Origin: Verrucomicrobiales bacterium
GTDB lineage: Bacteria > Verrucomicrobiota > Verrucomicrobiia > Verrucomicrobiales > DEV007
Direction: 5' to 3'
NCBI GenBank assembly: GCA_016795385.1
Contig: JAEUHI010000049.1
Location: forward strand, 62,001 to 126,000
DNA length: 64,000 bases
The translations under genes were made by a program, and so were the position numbers. Positions 33,682-41,933 of the stretch are shown piece by piece. The notes beneath the pieces were generated by a model. It was not told the origin of the DNA. It saw only the letters and a program-made list of their open reading frames with translations, and did not search any database. Each line of letters starts with the position of its first letter. The first letter of the stretch is position 1.

Positions 33682-36600
33682 GTGGCAGAAGTCCCGCAAC
33701 CATCCCGGCCCGGCCGGAAATTGCCTTCCCCTCGTGGCATCCTCCGCTGGCTGGGGCGTTTCTTCGTGCGCGCCACCCTCTTCGTGACGGTGATCGTCGC
33801 CGTCGTGGCGATCGTCGCGGCGATCCTCTACGTGAACCGCGTCCGGCTCCTGAATCAGACGCTCGCGATGCTGGTGGAGCCTTTCCGCGTCTCGGTGGGG
33901 GAAGTGGAGTTTTACCCGATCGGCGTGGTCCGCATCGAGGGTCTGGAACTCGCCCCCAAGCAGAGCCCTCCCGAGGTCCGTCTCGCCCGCATTCCCGAGG
34001 TTTTGATCACCTACCGTCTCGGCGAGCTGCGGGCGACGCGGCGTCTCGAAACCATCACCCTGCGCCGGCCCGAGGTGTATCTCGATGAAGCCCTCCTCGA
34101 ATCCCTGAGCGCTCCCGCCGCCCCGACGACGGAGCCGACCGAGCCTTTCCGGCTTTCGCGCCTCGCCTGGTTCACCGGTGCGCTCGTCGTCGAAGAAGGG
34201 CGCTTGCTTACCGAACTGCCGGGTCTCCCCCGGATTGAGGGATCGTGGGAGCTGCGGACAGGGAGCTTCGCGCCCGATGAAGGCGGCAAGATCCGCGATC
34301 CTCTCAAGGTGGCATTTTCCGGAATCTCCCTCGGTGAAGACGGTGCCGATGGATCGATCGCCTCCCTTTCGACGAAGGCCCGCCTCGCCGATGACCTGAC
34401 CTCGATCGAGCTCGATCCGCTGCGCCTCGACGGTCTCGACCTGAAAATCCGGCCGGAGACCTTTGGCGGAAACACCGCATCCCCGCCCGCGACCGAAGAG
34501 GGTTCGATCGTCGATCCGACCCTGTCTGATCCTGACAAACCCACTACAAGGAGCCTGACCCTGCGCGGTATCTCGGTGCGTGACGCGTCGATCGAACTGA
34601 GCGGCTTCGACGGTGCGGAGGGTCGCCCGAAGCTGCCGGATCTCGCCCTTGAGACGGATTTCTCCCTCCCCGATCTGAGCTACGACGGCAGCCGCTGGGA
34701 CAGTGATGGCCCGATCGAGCTGAAGCTGCGCCAGATCGCCGCGGCCGCGGGGGGATCGCTGCCCTTCTTTTCGGCCTCGGCGATGACGGCGAAGGCGGAA
34801 TCGCTGGGAGGTTTGCTCGAGCAACGACATCTCGACGAGCTGGTGATCGAGGGAGCCGATGTCCTCGCCAGTGATGCGACTTTGTCCCGTTTTCTTTCGG
34901 GCGATCCTCCACCTCCCGCGGATCCTCCGTCGGAAAAGCCCGTCTCGCTCCCGTGGACGATTTCCCGGATCGATCTCGCGCCGACGGGCGTCGTCCTCCG
35001 CGATCTCACCCTCGGCGACGCGAAGTCTCCGACGCTCACCACTTCGATCTCGGGCGAGCTGATCGATCTCCGTCTCGGCGGTGAGGAAGGGTTCGCGACC
35101 GAGGCGCTCCAAAAGCTGCGCCTCGATCAACTGACGCTACGGCCTCCTGGAGCGGAGCGCTCGGAGAAACCGCTCCTCGGCATCGCGGCGGCGGCGCTCG
35201 CGCTGCGCTGGTCGGACTTCCAACGCGGGAACCGGATCGAATCGCTCGAGGTGCAGGGACCGTCGATCGATTTCACCGACGCGGCGCTCGGCGACTGGCT
35301 GAAAGGCACCGATCCCGCCCCCGGCGAGGCCCGACCGGTGAATCGCCCGGTTTACCGCGTCGACCGGCTCTCCGTCAGCGGTGGTCGTCTCGTCGCCGAC
35401 TCGAGTTTCGCTACGGGACGCGTTCCGAAACTGCACGCCAACTTCTCGCTCGAGACCCTGACAAACCCACCGGATGCGGAGCCCGCCTACCGCGCCCGGC
35501 TCGACGGACTCTCGCTCCGCAATCATGCCCGCGCCGTCGAGTTCGTCGGTCCGCCGCGACCGCCCTCCTTGTTCCCCGCCGCCCTGCAGCCGGCGACCCG
35601 CCAGCCGCTCGCCGAGGGCGAGGTGATGCGCATCGCGGACATCGAGGTCGACTTCACCGCCGCCGGTCTGCAGCGCACGCGACGGATCGACCGGGTGAAG
35701 ATCGACGGGGCCGTCCTCACCGTCGGCGAAGGCCTGAAATCGGTTGTGCAGGGCGACGAGCCGGAAGCGAAGCCCGCCGATCCCGCGCCTGCTCCGGTGC
35801 CTCCGGCACCCCCGGAGCCCGCACCGGCCCCGGCCCCGGCTCCCGTGGAAAACGCGGCGACCCCGGCGCGAACGATGCCGGCGTGGACGCTCGGCGAAGT
35901 CGAGATCACCCGCAGCCGGGTCCATTTTGAATCCCTCATCCCGCAGGTCGAGGGGCTCCAGTTCGCGATCGAGACGAAGCTCGAGGAAGTGCCGCTCTCG
36001 CTCGATGGATTGCTCGCCCAGGAGAAGCTGCAGAAGATCGAGCTCGCCGGCATCGAGATCCGCGATCCCTACAATTCGTTCATCACCGTGGCGGAGCTCC
36101 CGACGATCTTCGTCGAATTCTCCCTCGCCGGACTTTCCCGCCAGCAGATCGAGAAGATCGACCTGATCGGGCCGTCTTTGCATGTCGGTCAGGGTCTTTT
36201 CTGGTGGATCGACTACCAGCGGAAATTCCGCGCCCAGAACGAAGGGGCGAGCATCGGGATCGACGCGGGCGTCGCCGTGGAGAAGAAGCCCGACTGGGTC
36301 ATCCGCACGATCAACGCCACCGCCGGAAAGATCATTATTTCCCCCACCGGCGTCCCGGTCGGGGTGGTGCCTTTCCCCTTCAACGCGACGACGAACATGT
36401 CCGAGGGCAACATCGAGCTGAAGCTGAACATCCCCGACGAGGATCACGTCTACCGCTTTCCCGACTACAAGGTGGAGCTCGAGGGACTCACGGGCGACGT
36501 GCAGTTCAACGTGCCGGTGAAGGACGTGAACAACAACCTCGTGCAGACGTTCAAGCTGAGGCGGGCGAAGTGGAAGGAATACGATGCGAAAGATCTCTAT

Positions 36601-37230
36601 ATCACCGTCACCTTCGATGCGAACGGGATCTACGGGAAATTCGGCGGCTCGGCCTACGAGGGCTATTCGGAGGGACAGTTCAACTTTTACCTGAACGACC
36701 CGGGAAAATGGGACGCGTGGCTCGCGGGGACGAATCTCGACACCGGACCGGTCACGGCGATTCTCGCACCCGATTCCTTTTTAATGGATGGAAAGGTCTC
36801 GCTGAAAGTCGTCTCGGAGGGGCGCGACAAGCGGGTCGGGGAAACGACGGGAGAATTCCAGACGACGACGCCGGGCTGGTTCGACATCACGAAGCTGGAT
36901 GAGATGCTCGAGAAGCTGCCGCCGGAATGGAATTCGTTGCAGACGAGTCTCACCGAACTCAGCCTGATCGCCCTGAAACGATTTGATTATGACAAAGGCA
37001 CCGGTAGCCTCTACCTTCTGAACCGCGAGGGCTCGCTGAAGATGCACTTTGCCGGCCCCTACGGGACCCGGGCGCTGAATCTGCAGGTCCACGACGAACG
37101 AAACACGAAAGACACCACCGCGGACCGGTCGGAGACGACCGCGTCGCCCGGGCCGGAGGCTCCGCTCCCCGAAGCGAGCGCCCGTCCCGCCGCTCCGTCC
37201 CGCCTCGCGGGAGCCCGCCGACCGAGATGA
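33682..37230 (+). CDS. YdbH-like/AsmA-type intermembrane protein
   Basis: An 1,182-residue protein starting with GTG (about 880 residues are usual for E. coli YdbH). It has one N-terminal transmembrane helix (about 31-50) and a very long beta-strand-rich periplasmic body with repeated strand-turn patterns (VEFYPIGVVRIEGLELAP, RLETITLRRPEVYLDEA), a Pro/Ala-rich linker near 694-725 and a C-terminal part ending GSLKMHFAGPYGTRALNLQV, like the end of AsmA-family proteins. The YdbH call rests on the next gene, which joins the two E. coli partner proteins YnbE and YdbL. In E. coli YdbH with YnbE forms a bridge for phospholipids between inner and outer membranes. Its stop overlaps the next start (ATGA). 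Confidence 0.72.
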   Translation: MAEVPQPSRPGRKLPSPRGILRWLGRFFVRATLFVTVIVAVVAIVAAILYVNRVRLLNQTLAMLVEPFRVSVGEVEFYPIGVVRIEGLELAPKQSPPEVRLARIPEVLITYRLGELRATRRLETITLRRPEVYLDEALLESLSAPAAPTTEPTEPFRLSRLAWFTGALVVEEGRLLTELPGLPRIEGSWELRTGSFAPDEGGKIRDPLKVAFSGISLGEDGADGSIASLSTKARLADDLTSIELDPLRLDGLDLKIRPETFGGNTASPPATEEGSIVDPTLSDPDKPTTRSLTLRGISVRDASIELSGFDGAEGRPKLPDLALETDFSLPDLSYDGSRWDSDGPIELKLRQIAAAAGGSLPFFSASAMTAKAESLGGLLEQRHLDELVIEGADVLASDATLSRFLSGDPPPPADPPSEKPVSLPWTISRIDLAPTGVVLRDLTLGDAKSPTLTTSISGELIDLRLGGEEGFATEALQKLRLDQLTLRPPGAERSEKPLLGIAAAALALRWSDFQRGNRIESLEVQGPSIDFTDAALGDWLKGTDPAPGEARPVNRPVYRVDRLSVSGGRLVADSSFATGRVPKLHANFSLETLTNPPDAEPAYRARLDGLSLRNHARAVEFVGPPRPPSLFPAALQPATRQPLAEGEVMRIADIEVDFTAAGLQRTRRIDRVKIDGAVLTVGEGLKSVVQGDEPEAKPADPAPAPVPPAPPEPAPAPAPAPVENAATPARTMPAWTLGEVEITRSRVHFESLIPQVEGLQFAIETKLEEVPLSLDGLLAQEKLQKIELAGIEIRDPYNSFITVAELPTIFVEFSLAGLSRQQIEKIDLIGPSLHVGQGLFWWIDYQRKFRAQNEGASIGIDAGVAVEKKPDWVIRTINATAGKIIISPTGVPVGVVPFPFNATTNMSEGNIELKLNIPDEDHVYRFPDYKVELEGLTGDVQFNVPVKDVNNNLVQTFKLRRAKWKEYDAKDLYITVTFDANGIYGKFGGSAYEGYSEGQFNFYLNDPGKWDAWLAGTNLDTGPVTAILAPDSFLMDGKVSLKVVSEGRDKRVGETTGEFQTTTPGWFDITKLDEMLEKLPPEWNSLQTSLTELSLIALKRFDYDKGTGSLYLLNREGSLKMHFAGPYGTRALNLQVHDERNTKDTTADRSETTASPGPEAPLPEASARPAAPSRLAGARRPR

Positions 37231-37760
37231 GGAAACGCCTCCAGAGCCTCCTGTTGACCTCTCTGGCCGCACTCGCGGCCGGGCTGGTCTCGTGCGTAAA
37301 ACCTTTCGAGGTGAACGTGAACACGCCCCAGCCGATCAAGGTCGATCTGACGATGGACGTGAACGTTTACCAGCACGGTCTCACTGAGAAAAAGACGGCC
37401 GAGGCCGCCGCCGACTTCCGCGCCGCGATGGACCGCCGCCGCGACCGCATGTCTGAGATCCAGGAGCTGAAAAACAACCGGCTCGTCGGTGAAGGCCGCA
37501 GCGGCCTCCTCTCCCTCCGCAACCGTCCCGCCGGGGAGTACGGCGACTACGTCGAGAAAACGGTGGAGGAGGAAAACCTCGATCGCGAGACCCTGATGCG
37601 CCGCGAGGCGGAGGAAAAAGGCGTCGACGTGGCCAAGGTCCGGGAGGAGCAATGGCGGCACTGGCAGCGCAAATCCTTCCCCGGCGAATGGATCGAGGTC
37701 GCCAACGACGACGGCACCACCTTCCGCTGGGAGCAGAAGCAGGCCGTGGCGGAGGAGTGA
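37227..37760 (+). CDS. YnbE-YdbL fusion lipoprotein (DUF1318)
   Basis: A 177-residue lipoprotein. Residues 1-22 are a signal with Cys23 in LVSCVK. Residues 24-50 read like the small lipoprotein YnbE ([20 protein letters not shown]), which in E. coli is only about 60 residues. Residues 75-170 match YdbL/DUF1318: [27 protein letters not shown], an alanine/valine helix with [11 protein letters not shown] and a final FPGEWIEV. So two proteins that are separate in E. coli are one here, joined through a charged linker (about 52-75). It starts inside the stop of the YdbH-like gene, so the pair is translationally coupled. Confidence 0.78.
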   Translation: MRKRLQSLLLTSLAALAAGLVSCVKPFEVNVNTPQPIKVDLTMDVNVYQHGLTEKKTAEAAADFRAAMDRRRDRMSEIQELKNNRLVGEGRSGLLSLRNRPAGEYGDYVEKTVEEENLDRETLMRREAEEKGVDVAKVREEQWRHWQRKSFPGEWIEVANDDGTTFRWEQKQAVAEE

Positions 37761-37818
37761 GCGAACGTTGGACAGCGCGCCCTTTCCCGTTCACATTCCC
37801 CACCCCGGATTTTCCCCC

Positions 37819-39861
37819 ATGCGCCAGCTCCTCATCACCTCCGCCCTGCCCTACGCGAACGGCCACATCCACATCGGCCATCTCGTCGAGTACCTGCAGA
37901 CCGACATCTGGGTGAGATTCCAGAAAATGGCCGGGAACCGCGCCGTCTACGTCTGCGCCGACGACACGCACGGCACCGCCATCATGATCCGCGCCCGGGC
38001 CGAAGGCCGCAGCGAGGAAGCCCTCATCGCCGAGATGAGCGAGGCGCACCAGCGCGACTTCGCGGGCTTCGGGATCGAGTTCGATCACTACGGCAGCACC
38101 CACAGCGAAGCGAACCGCGCCGTCTGTCACGAGATCTGGGCGGCCCTGCGGAAGGCCGACATGATCGTGGAGGAGGAGATCGCCCAGCTCTTCGATACCG
38201 AGCAAGGCACCTTCCTCGCCGACCGCTTCGTGCGCGGCACCTGCCCGAGGTGCGGCTCGAAAGACCAGCCCGGAGACAACTGCGGGAGCTGCGGCGCGAC
38301 CTACAGCCCGGTCGATCTCGTCGATCCGGTGAGCACTTTGTCAGGCTCGCGCCCGGAGATCCGGGCGGCGAAACACCTCTTCGTGCGCATCGAGAAGATG
38401 CACGACTTCCTCGCCGAATGGACCCAGTCGGGCACGATCCCGACGGAGAGCGCGAACTACCTGAAGAATTTCTTCCTGCACGAACCGCTCCGCGACTGGG
38501 ACGTCTCGCGCCCCGCGCCGTATTTCGGATTCGAGATTCCGGACTCTCCCGGCAACTACTGGTATGTGTGGTTCGACGCCCCGATCGGCTACATCGGGGC
38601 GACCGCGGAATGGTGCGAACGTCAGGGTGAAACGCTCGATGACTGGTGGCGCAGCGACCGCACCGAGGTGCACCACTTCATCGGGAAGGACATCCAGTAT
38701 TTCCACACCCTCTTCTGGCCGGCGGAGTTGAAGACCGCGGGTTTCAGCCTGCCGACGCAGGTGCATATCCACGGCTTCCTCACCGTCGACGGCGAGAAGA
38801 TGTCGAAGTCGCGCGGCACTTTCATCCGCGCCTCCAAGTATCTCGAACACCTCGATCCGGAGTATCTGCGCTACTACTACGCGACGAAACTCTCCTCGCG
38901 GGTGGAGGATCTCGACCTCAATCTCGGCGAATTCGTCGCGCGGGTGAACAGCGACCTCGTCGGCAAGGTGGTGAATCTCGCGAGCCGCACGGCGAAGTTC
39001 GTGGCCGAGAGCGGTCTCTCGGCGGAGTATCCGGACGACGGTGGTCTTTTCCAACGCTTCGCGGAGCGCGGCGGGGAAATCGCGGCGGCTTATGAGAACG
39101 GCGACTACGGCAAGGCCATGCGCATGATCATGGAGCTGGCCGACCAGGCCAATCCATACGTGGAGGAAAAGGCCCCTTGGGAGCTGCGCAAAGATCCCGC
39201 GAAAGCCCGGGAGTTGCAGGACGCCTGCACCGTGGCGCTCAATCTTTTCCGCACCCTCGTCATCTACCTCGCCCCGGTCCTGCCGTCGCTCGCGAAGAAG
39301 ACGGGCGAGCTCTTCGGAGAAACGATCACCTCGTGGTCGCAGGCCGCAGCACCCTTGACGGGACGTCCCATCGCGAAGTTCTCCCACATGATGCAGCGGG
39401 TCGATGCGGCCAAGGTCGAGGCCATGATCGCCGAATCGCGCGAAGAGGCGGCCGCCGAGGCGCCTGCTGTCGCGACAGAAGCGAAGACCTGGGACGACAG
39501 TGGCGACGCCCTCGCCGCCAATCCGATCGCAGCCGAAATCGGGATCGAGGATTTCCTGAAAACCGATCTCCGCGTCGCCCGCATCATCGCGGCCGACGAG
39601 GTGCCCGAAGCGAGAAAGCTCGTGAAGCTGACGCTGAGCCTCGGCGGCGAAAGCCGTCGCACGGTCTTCGCCGGCATCAAGTCGGCCTACGCCCCGGCCG
39701 ATCTCGTCGGACGTCTCGTCGTCGTCGTCGCGAATCTCGCTCCGCGGCAGATGAAATTCGGGGTCAGCGAAGGCATGATCATCGCGGCGGGTCCCGGCGG
39801 AGAGGATATCTTCCTGCTCTCTCCCGACGACGGAGCCGTGCCGGGACAGCGAGTGGGGTAA
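37819..39861 (+). CDS. metG: Methionyl-tRNA synthetase
   Basis: A 680-residue class I aminoacyl-tRNA synthetase. It shows [17 protein letters not shown] (HIGH signature), the zinc knuckle CPRCG...CGSCG, the anticodon- and Met-binding region [13 protein letters not shown], and the KMSKS signature in [10 protein letters not shown]. The last about 110 residues form a Trbp111-type tRNA-binding domain ([16 protein letters not shown] to GEDIFLLSP), which also acts in dimerisation. The ATG at 37819 starts right at [14 protein letters not shown]; a TTG at 37768 would add 17 residues without family support. It converges with the Gfo-type gene downstream. Confidence 0.96.
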   Translation: MRQLLITSALPYANGHIHIGHLVEYLQTDIWVRFQKMAGNRAVYVCADDTHGTAIMIRARAEGRSEEALIAEMSEAHQRDFAGFGIEFDHYGSTHSEANRAVCHEIWAALRKADMIVEEEIAQLFDTEQGTFLADRFVRGTCPRCGSKDQPGDNCGSCGATYSPVDLVDPVSTLSGSRPEIRAAKHLFVRIEKMHDFLAEWTQSGTIPTESANYLKNFFLHEPLRDWDVSRPAPYFGFEIPDSPGNYWYVWFDAPIGYIGATAEWCERQGETLDDWWRSDRTEVHHFIGKDIQYFHTLFWPAELKTAGFSLPTQVHIHGFLTVDGEKMSKSRGTFIRASKYLEHLDPEYLRYYYATKLSSRVEDLDLNLGEFVARVNSDLVGKVVNLASRTAKFVAESGLSAEYPDDGGLFQRFAERGGEIAAAYENGDYGKAMRMIMELADQANPYVEEKAPWELRKDPAKARELQDACTVALNLFRTLVIYLAPVLPSLAKKTGELFGETITSWSQAAAPLTGRPIAKFSHMMQRVDAAKVEAMIAESREEAAAEAPAVATEAKTWDDSGDALAANPIAAEIGIEDFLKTDLRVARIIAADEVPEARKLVKLTLSLGGESRRTVFAGIKSAYAPADLVGRLVVVVANLAPRQMKFGVSEGMIIAAGPGGEDIFLLSPDDGAVPGQRVG

Positions 39862-39882
39862 GGTCTCGCGAAATTCGATCGC

Positions 39883-40959
39883 TCACATTGCCGAAGCAGC
39901 GAGGACGGTCTCCTGCACCGCGAGATCGTGCTCCGAGGGATAGGGATTCTTTTTCTCCCCACGGACGATCGCGGCGAGATCGGCGGCGTCGCCGACGTAG
40001 CGCTCGTAGGGCGTGTCAAAAGTGATCTCGCTCGTGCCCTTCGGGAAGACGCGGTCGCCATCGCCGAAGCGGCGCTCCTGTGAAAGGGAAAGCGTGACGA
40101 CAGGACGGTCGAGCGGCTGGATGTGGAAGGTGCCCTCGGTGCCGCAGACGGTGAAATGCCGGCGCGAGAAACCCTCCACCTCGAGGCCGGTCGTGCGGAC
40201 CGTGGCGGTGGCCTTCGGGTACTCGAGCACGGCGAGCATGTTGTCCATCAAGGTATCGCCGGGAGAGTCCAGGCTGCGCCGCGGGAAAGGCACCACCCTG
40301 TCGGGTTTGCCGAGGACGGAAACGGTGAGGTCGATGATGTGGCAGCCGAGTTCGAACATGGTGCCACCGGGGAACTCGTCGAGCGTCTCGCGATCCCGCT
40401 GCGGAATCACTTTCGACATCACCGCGTGCGTCTCGAAAACCTCCCCGAGCCATCCCGCCTGCAGCATGCGCTGGAGCAACTGCACCGCGGGATTGAAGCG
40501 GTACATGAACCCCATCTGCACGACGAGCTGTTTCTCATCAGCCAGCTTCATCAAGGCGCGGTAATCGGCCATCGAGGCACCGGCGGGTTTGTCGAGATGC
40601 ACATGGCAACCGGCCTCGACCGCGAGGCGTGCGTATTTCAGCAGATCGCGGACCTCGGTTTCCACGCCGACCACTTTCAGATCCGGTGTCTTCAGGCCCT
40701 CTTCCAGCGAAAGGAAACGAAATCGGCTGTAGAGCGGACTCTTTTTCGCCGCCTCGAGCAAGCCGGGATCTTCCTCGACGATGCCGACGACCTCCCAGTC
40801 CCCGCTTTTGGCGTAGGCCTCGAGTTTATTGGCGTGGGCGTGCCCCGTGCCGATCTGGAGGTATCGCAAGGGCGGTTTCTCCGCGGCGGCGCGGGCGATT
40901 CCGCTGGCGGCGAATGGAAGGGTGCCGACGGCGGCGATGAATTGTCTTCTGCTGGCCAT
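39883..40959 (-). CDS. Gfo/Idh/MocA family oxidoreductase
   Basis: A 358-residue protein with a Tat-like N-terminus (SRRQFIAAVGTLPFAASGIA), the nucleotide-binding loop IGTGHAHANKLEA and the HLDKPAG motif (the EKP-type lysine). The C-terminal half is the alpha/beta substrate-binding domain (MFELGCHIIDLTVSVLG). Such enzymes oxidise or reduce sugar-like substrates with NAD(P). Secreted, Tat-dependent members are common in Planctomycetota and Verrucomicrobiota. The substrate is unknown. It diverges from the SDR gene at 41058 with 98 bp between. Confidence 0.85.
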   Translation of the reverse strand: MASRRQFIAAVGTLPFAASGIARAAAEKPPLRYLQIGTGHAHANKLEAYAKSGDWEVVGIVEEDPGLLEAAKKSPLYSRFRFLSLEEGLKTPDLKVVGVETEVRDLLKYARLAVEAGCHVHLDKPAGASMADYRALMKLADEKQLVVQMGFMYRFNPAVQLLQRMLQAGWLGEVFETHAVMSKVIPQRDRETLDEFPGGTMFELGCHIIDLTVSVLGKPDRVVPFPRRSLDSPGDTLMDNMLAVLEYPKATATVRTTGLEVEGFSRRHFTVCGTEGTFHIQPLDRPVVTLSLSQERRFGDGDRVFPKGTSEITFDTPYERYVGDAADLAAIVRGEKKNPYPSEHDLAVQETVLAASAM

Positions 40960-41057
40960 GGGACCAGCCTAGGGGACGCGATCGATTCTGGCGAGGACTC
41001 GATCTCGCCAATTTTTTCCCTGCCCATTTGCCGGCTTTTCGCAGAAACTCCCTCCCC

Positions 41058-41822
41058 ATGAACGAATCCAGATTTTCCGGCCAAGTGGCCATCGTCACCG
41101 GCGGCGCCGATGGCATTGGCAAAGCCATCGTGCAACGCCTCGCCCGCGAAGGGGCACAGGTCACCCTCTTCGACGTCAGCCCGGAGAAGGCCACCGCCGC
41201 GGTCTCCGAGTTCGCCGCCGAGGGTCTCACCGTCCATGCCGAGACCGTCAACATCGCCGACGAGGATCAGGTGCGCGCCGGGTTCGAAGCGGTCGCCGCC
41301 CGCGCCGAGGGGGGCAAGCTCGATATCATGATCAACTGCGCCGCCATCGTCGGACCGACGAATACCCGCATCACCCAAGTCACGACCGAGGCCTTCGATC
41401 TCGAGACGGCGATCAATCTTCGGGGCACTTTCCTCATGACGAAATACGCCCTCCTCGCGATGGAGCCGCGCAACTACGGTCGCGTCCTCAACTTCGCTTC
41501 CATCGCCGGCAAGGAAGGCAACGCCGGGATGAGCCCCTACTCCGCGACCAAGGCCGCCGTGATCGGGCTCGTGAAGTCCGCTGGAAAGGAATTCGCCGAG
41601 ACCGGCATCACCGTCAACGCGATCGCTCCCGCCGTGATCCGCACGCCCATGGTCGACGGCATCCACCCCGACCAGGTGAAATACATGACCGACAAGATTC
41701 CGATGAAACGCTGCGGCACCCTCGACGAGGTCGCGGCCCTGAGCTGCTGGATCGTTTCCCCCGAAGCCTCCTTCTGCACCGCCTTTACCTTCGACCTTAC
41801 CGGAGGACGGGCCGTCTACTGA
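41058..41822 (+). CDS. SDR-family NAD(P)-dependent oxidoreductase
   Basis: A 254-residue classical SDR with VTGGADGIGKAIVQRLA, MINCAAIVG, the catalytic FASIAGKEG and YSATKAAVIGL (Tyr, Lys), NAIAPAVIRTPMVDG and the C-terminal FCTAFTFDLTGGRAVY. The last block matches 3-oxoacyl-ACP reductase-like members used in catabolic pathways. The ATG at 41058 starts the typical N-terminus; the 10-residue extension possible upstream is not supported. The substrate is unknown. It is followed by a clear terminator. Confidence 0.88.
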   Translation: MNESRFSGQVAIVTGGADGIGKAIVQRLAREGAQVTLFDVSPEKATAAVSEFAAEGLTVHAETVNIADEDQVRAGFEAVAARAEGGKLDIMINCAAIVGPTNTRITQVTTEAFDLETAINLRGTFLMTKYALLAMEPRNYGRVLNFASIAGKEGNAGMSPYSATKAAVIGLVKSAGKEFAETGITVNAIAPAVIRTPMVDGIHPDQVKYMTDKIPMKRCGTLDEVAALSCWIVSPEASFCTAFTFDLTGGRAVY

Positions 41823-41859
41823 GCGCCACAGCCCCACCCGTCCCTCAGGCCGGGAAACC

Positions 41860-41892
41860 AAAAAGCCCGTGAAGCGGATTCACGGGCTTTTT
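41860..41892 (+). terminator. Intrinsic terminator, probably bidirectional
   Basis: AAAAAGCCCGTGAA-loop-TTCACGGGCTTTTT, with a stem of about 14 bp and a T-run at the end on both strands. It lies between the SDR gene stop and the end of the TPS operon (tpsB stop at 41934) and can serve both. Confidence 0.9.
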
Positions 41893-41933
41893 CGTATCAC
41901 GAAGGCACGGGCGGCAGACCCGATGATCCCGGA

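Noticed and set aside
32575..35130. Very long open frame on the minus strand (over 800 codons) opposite the protease and YdbH-like genes
   Set aside because: It mirrors the codon pattern of the plus-strand genes, has no family resemblance, and crosses two real genes. High-GC DNA keeps antisense frames open.
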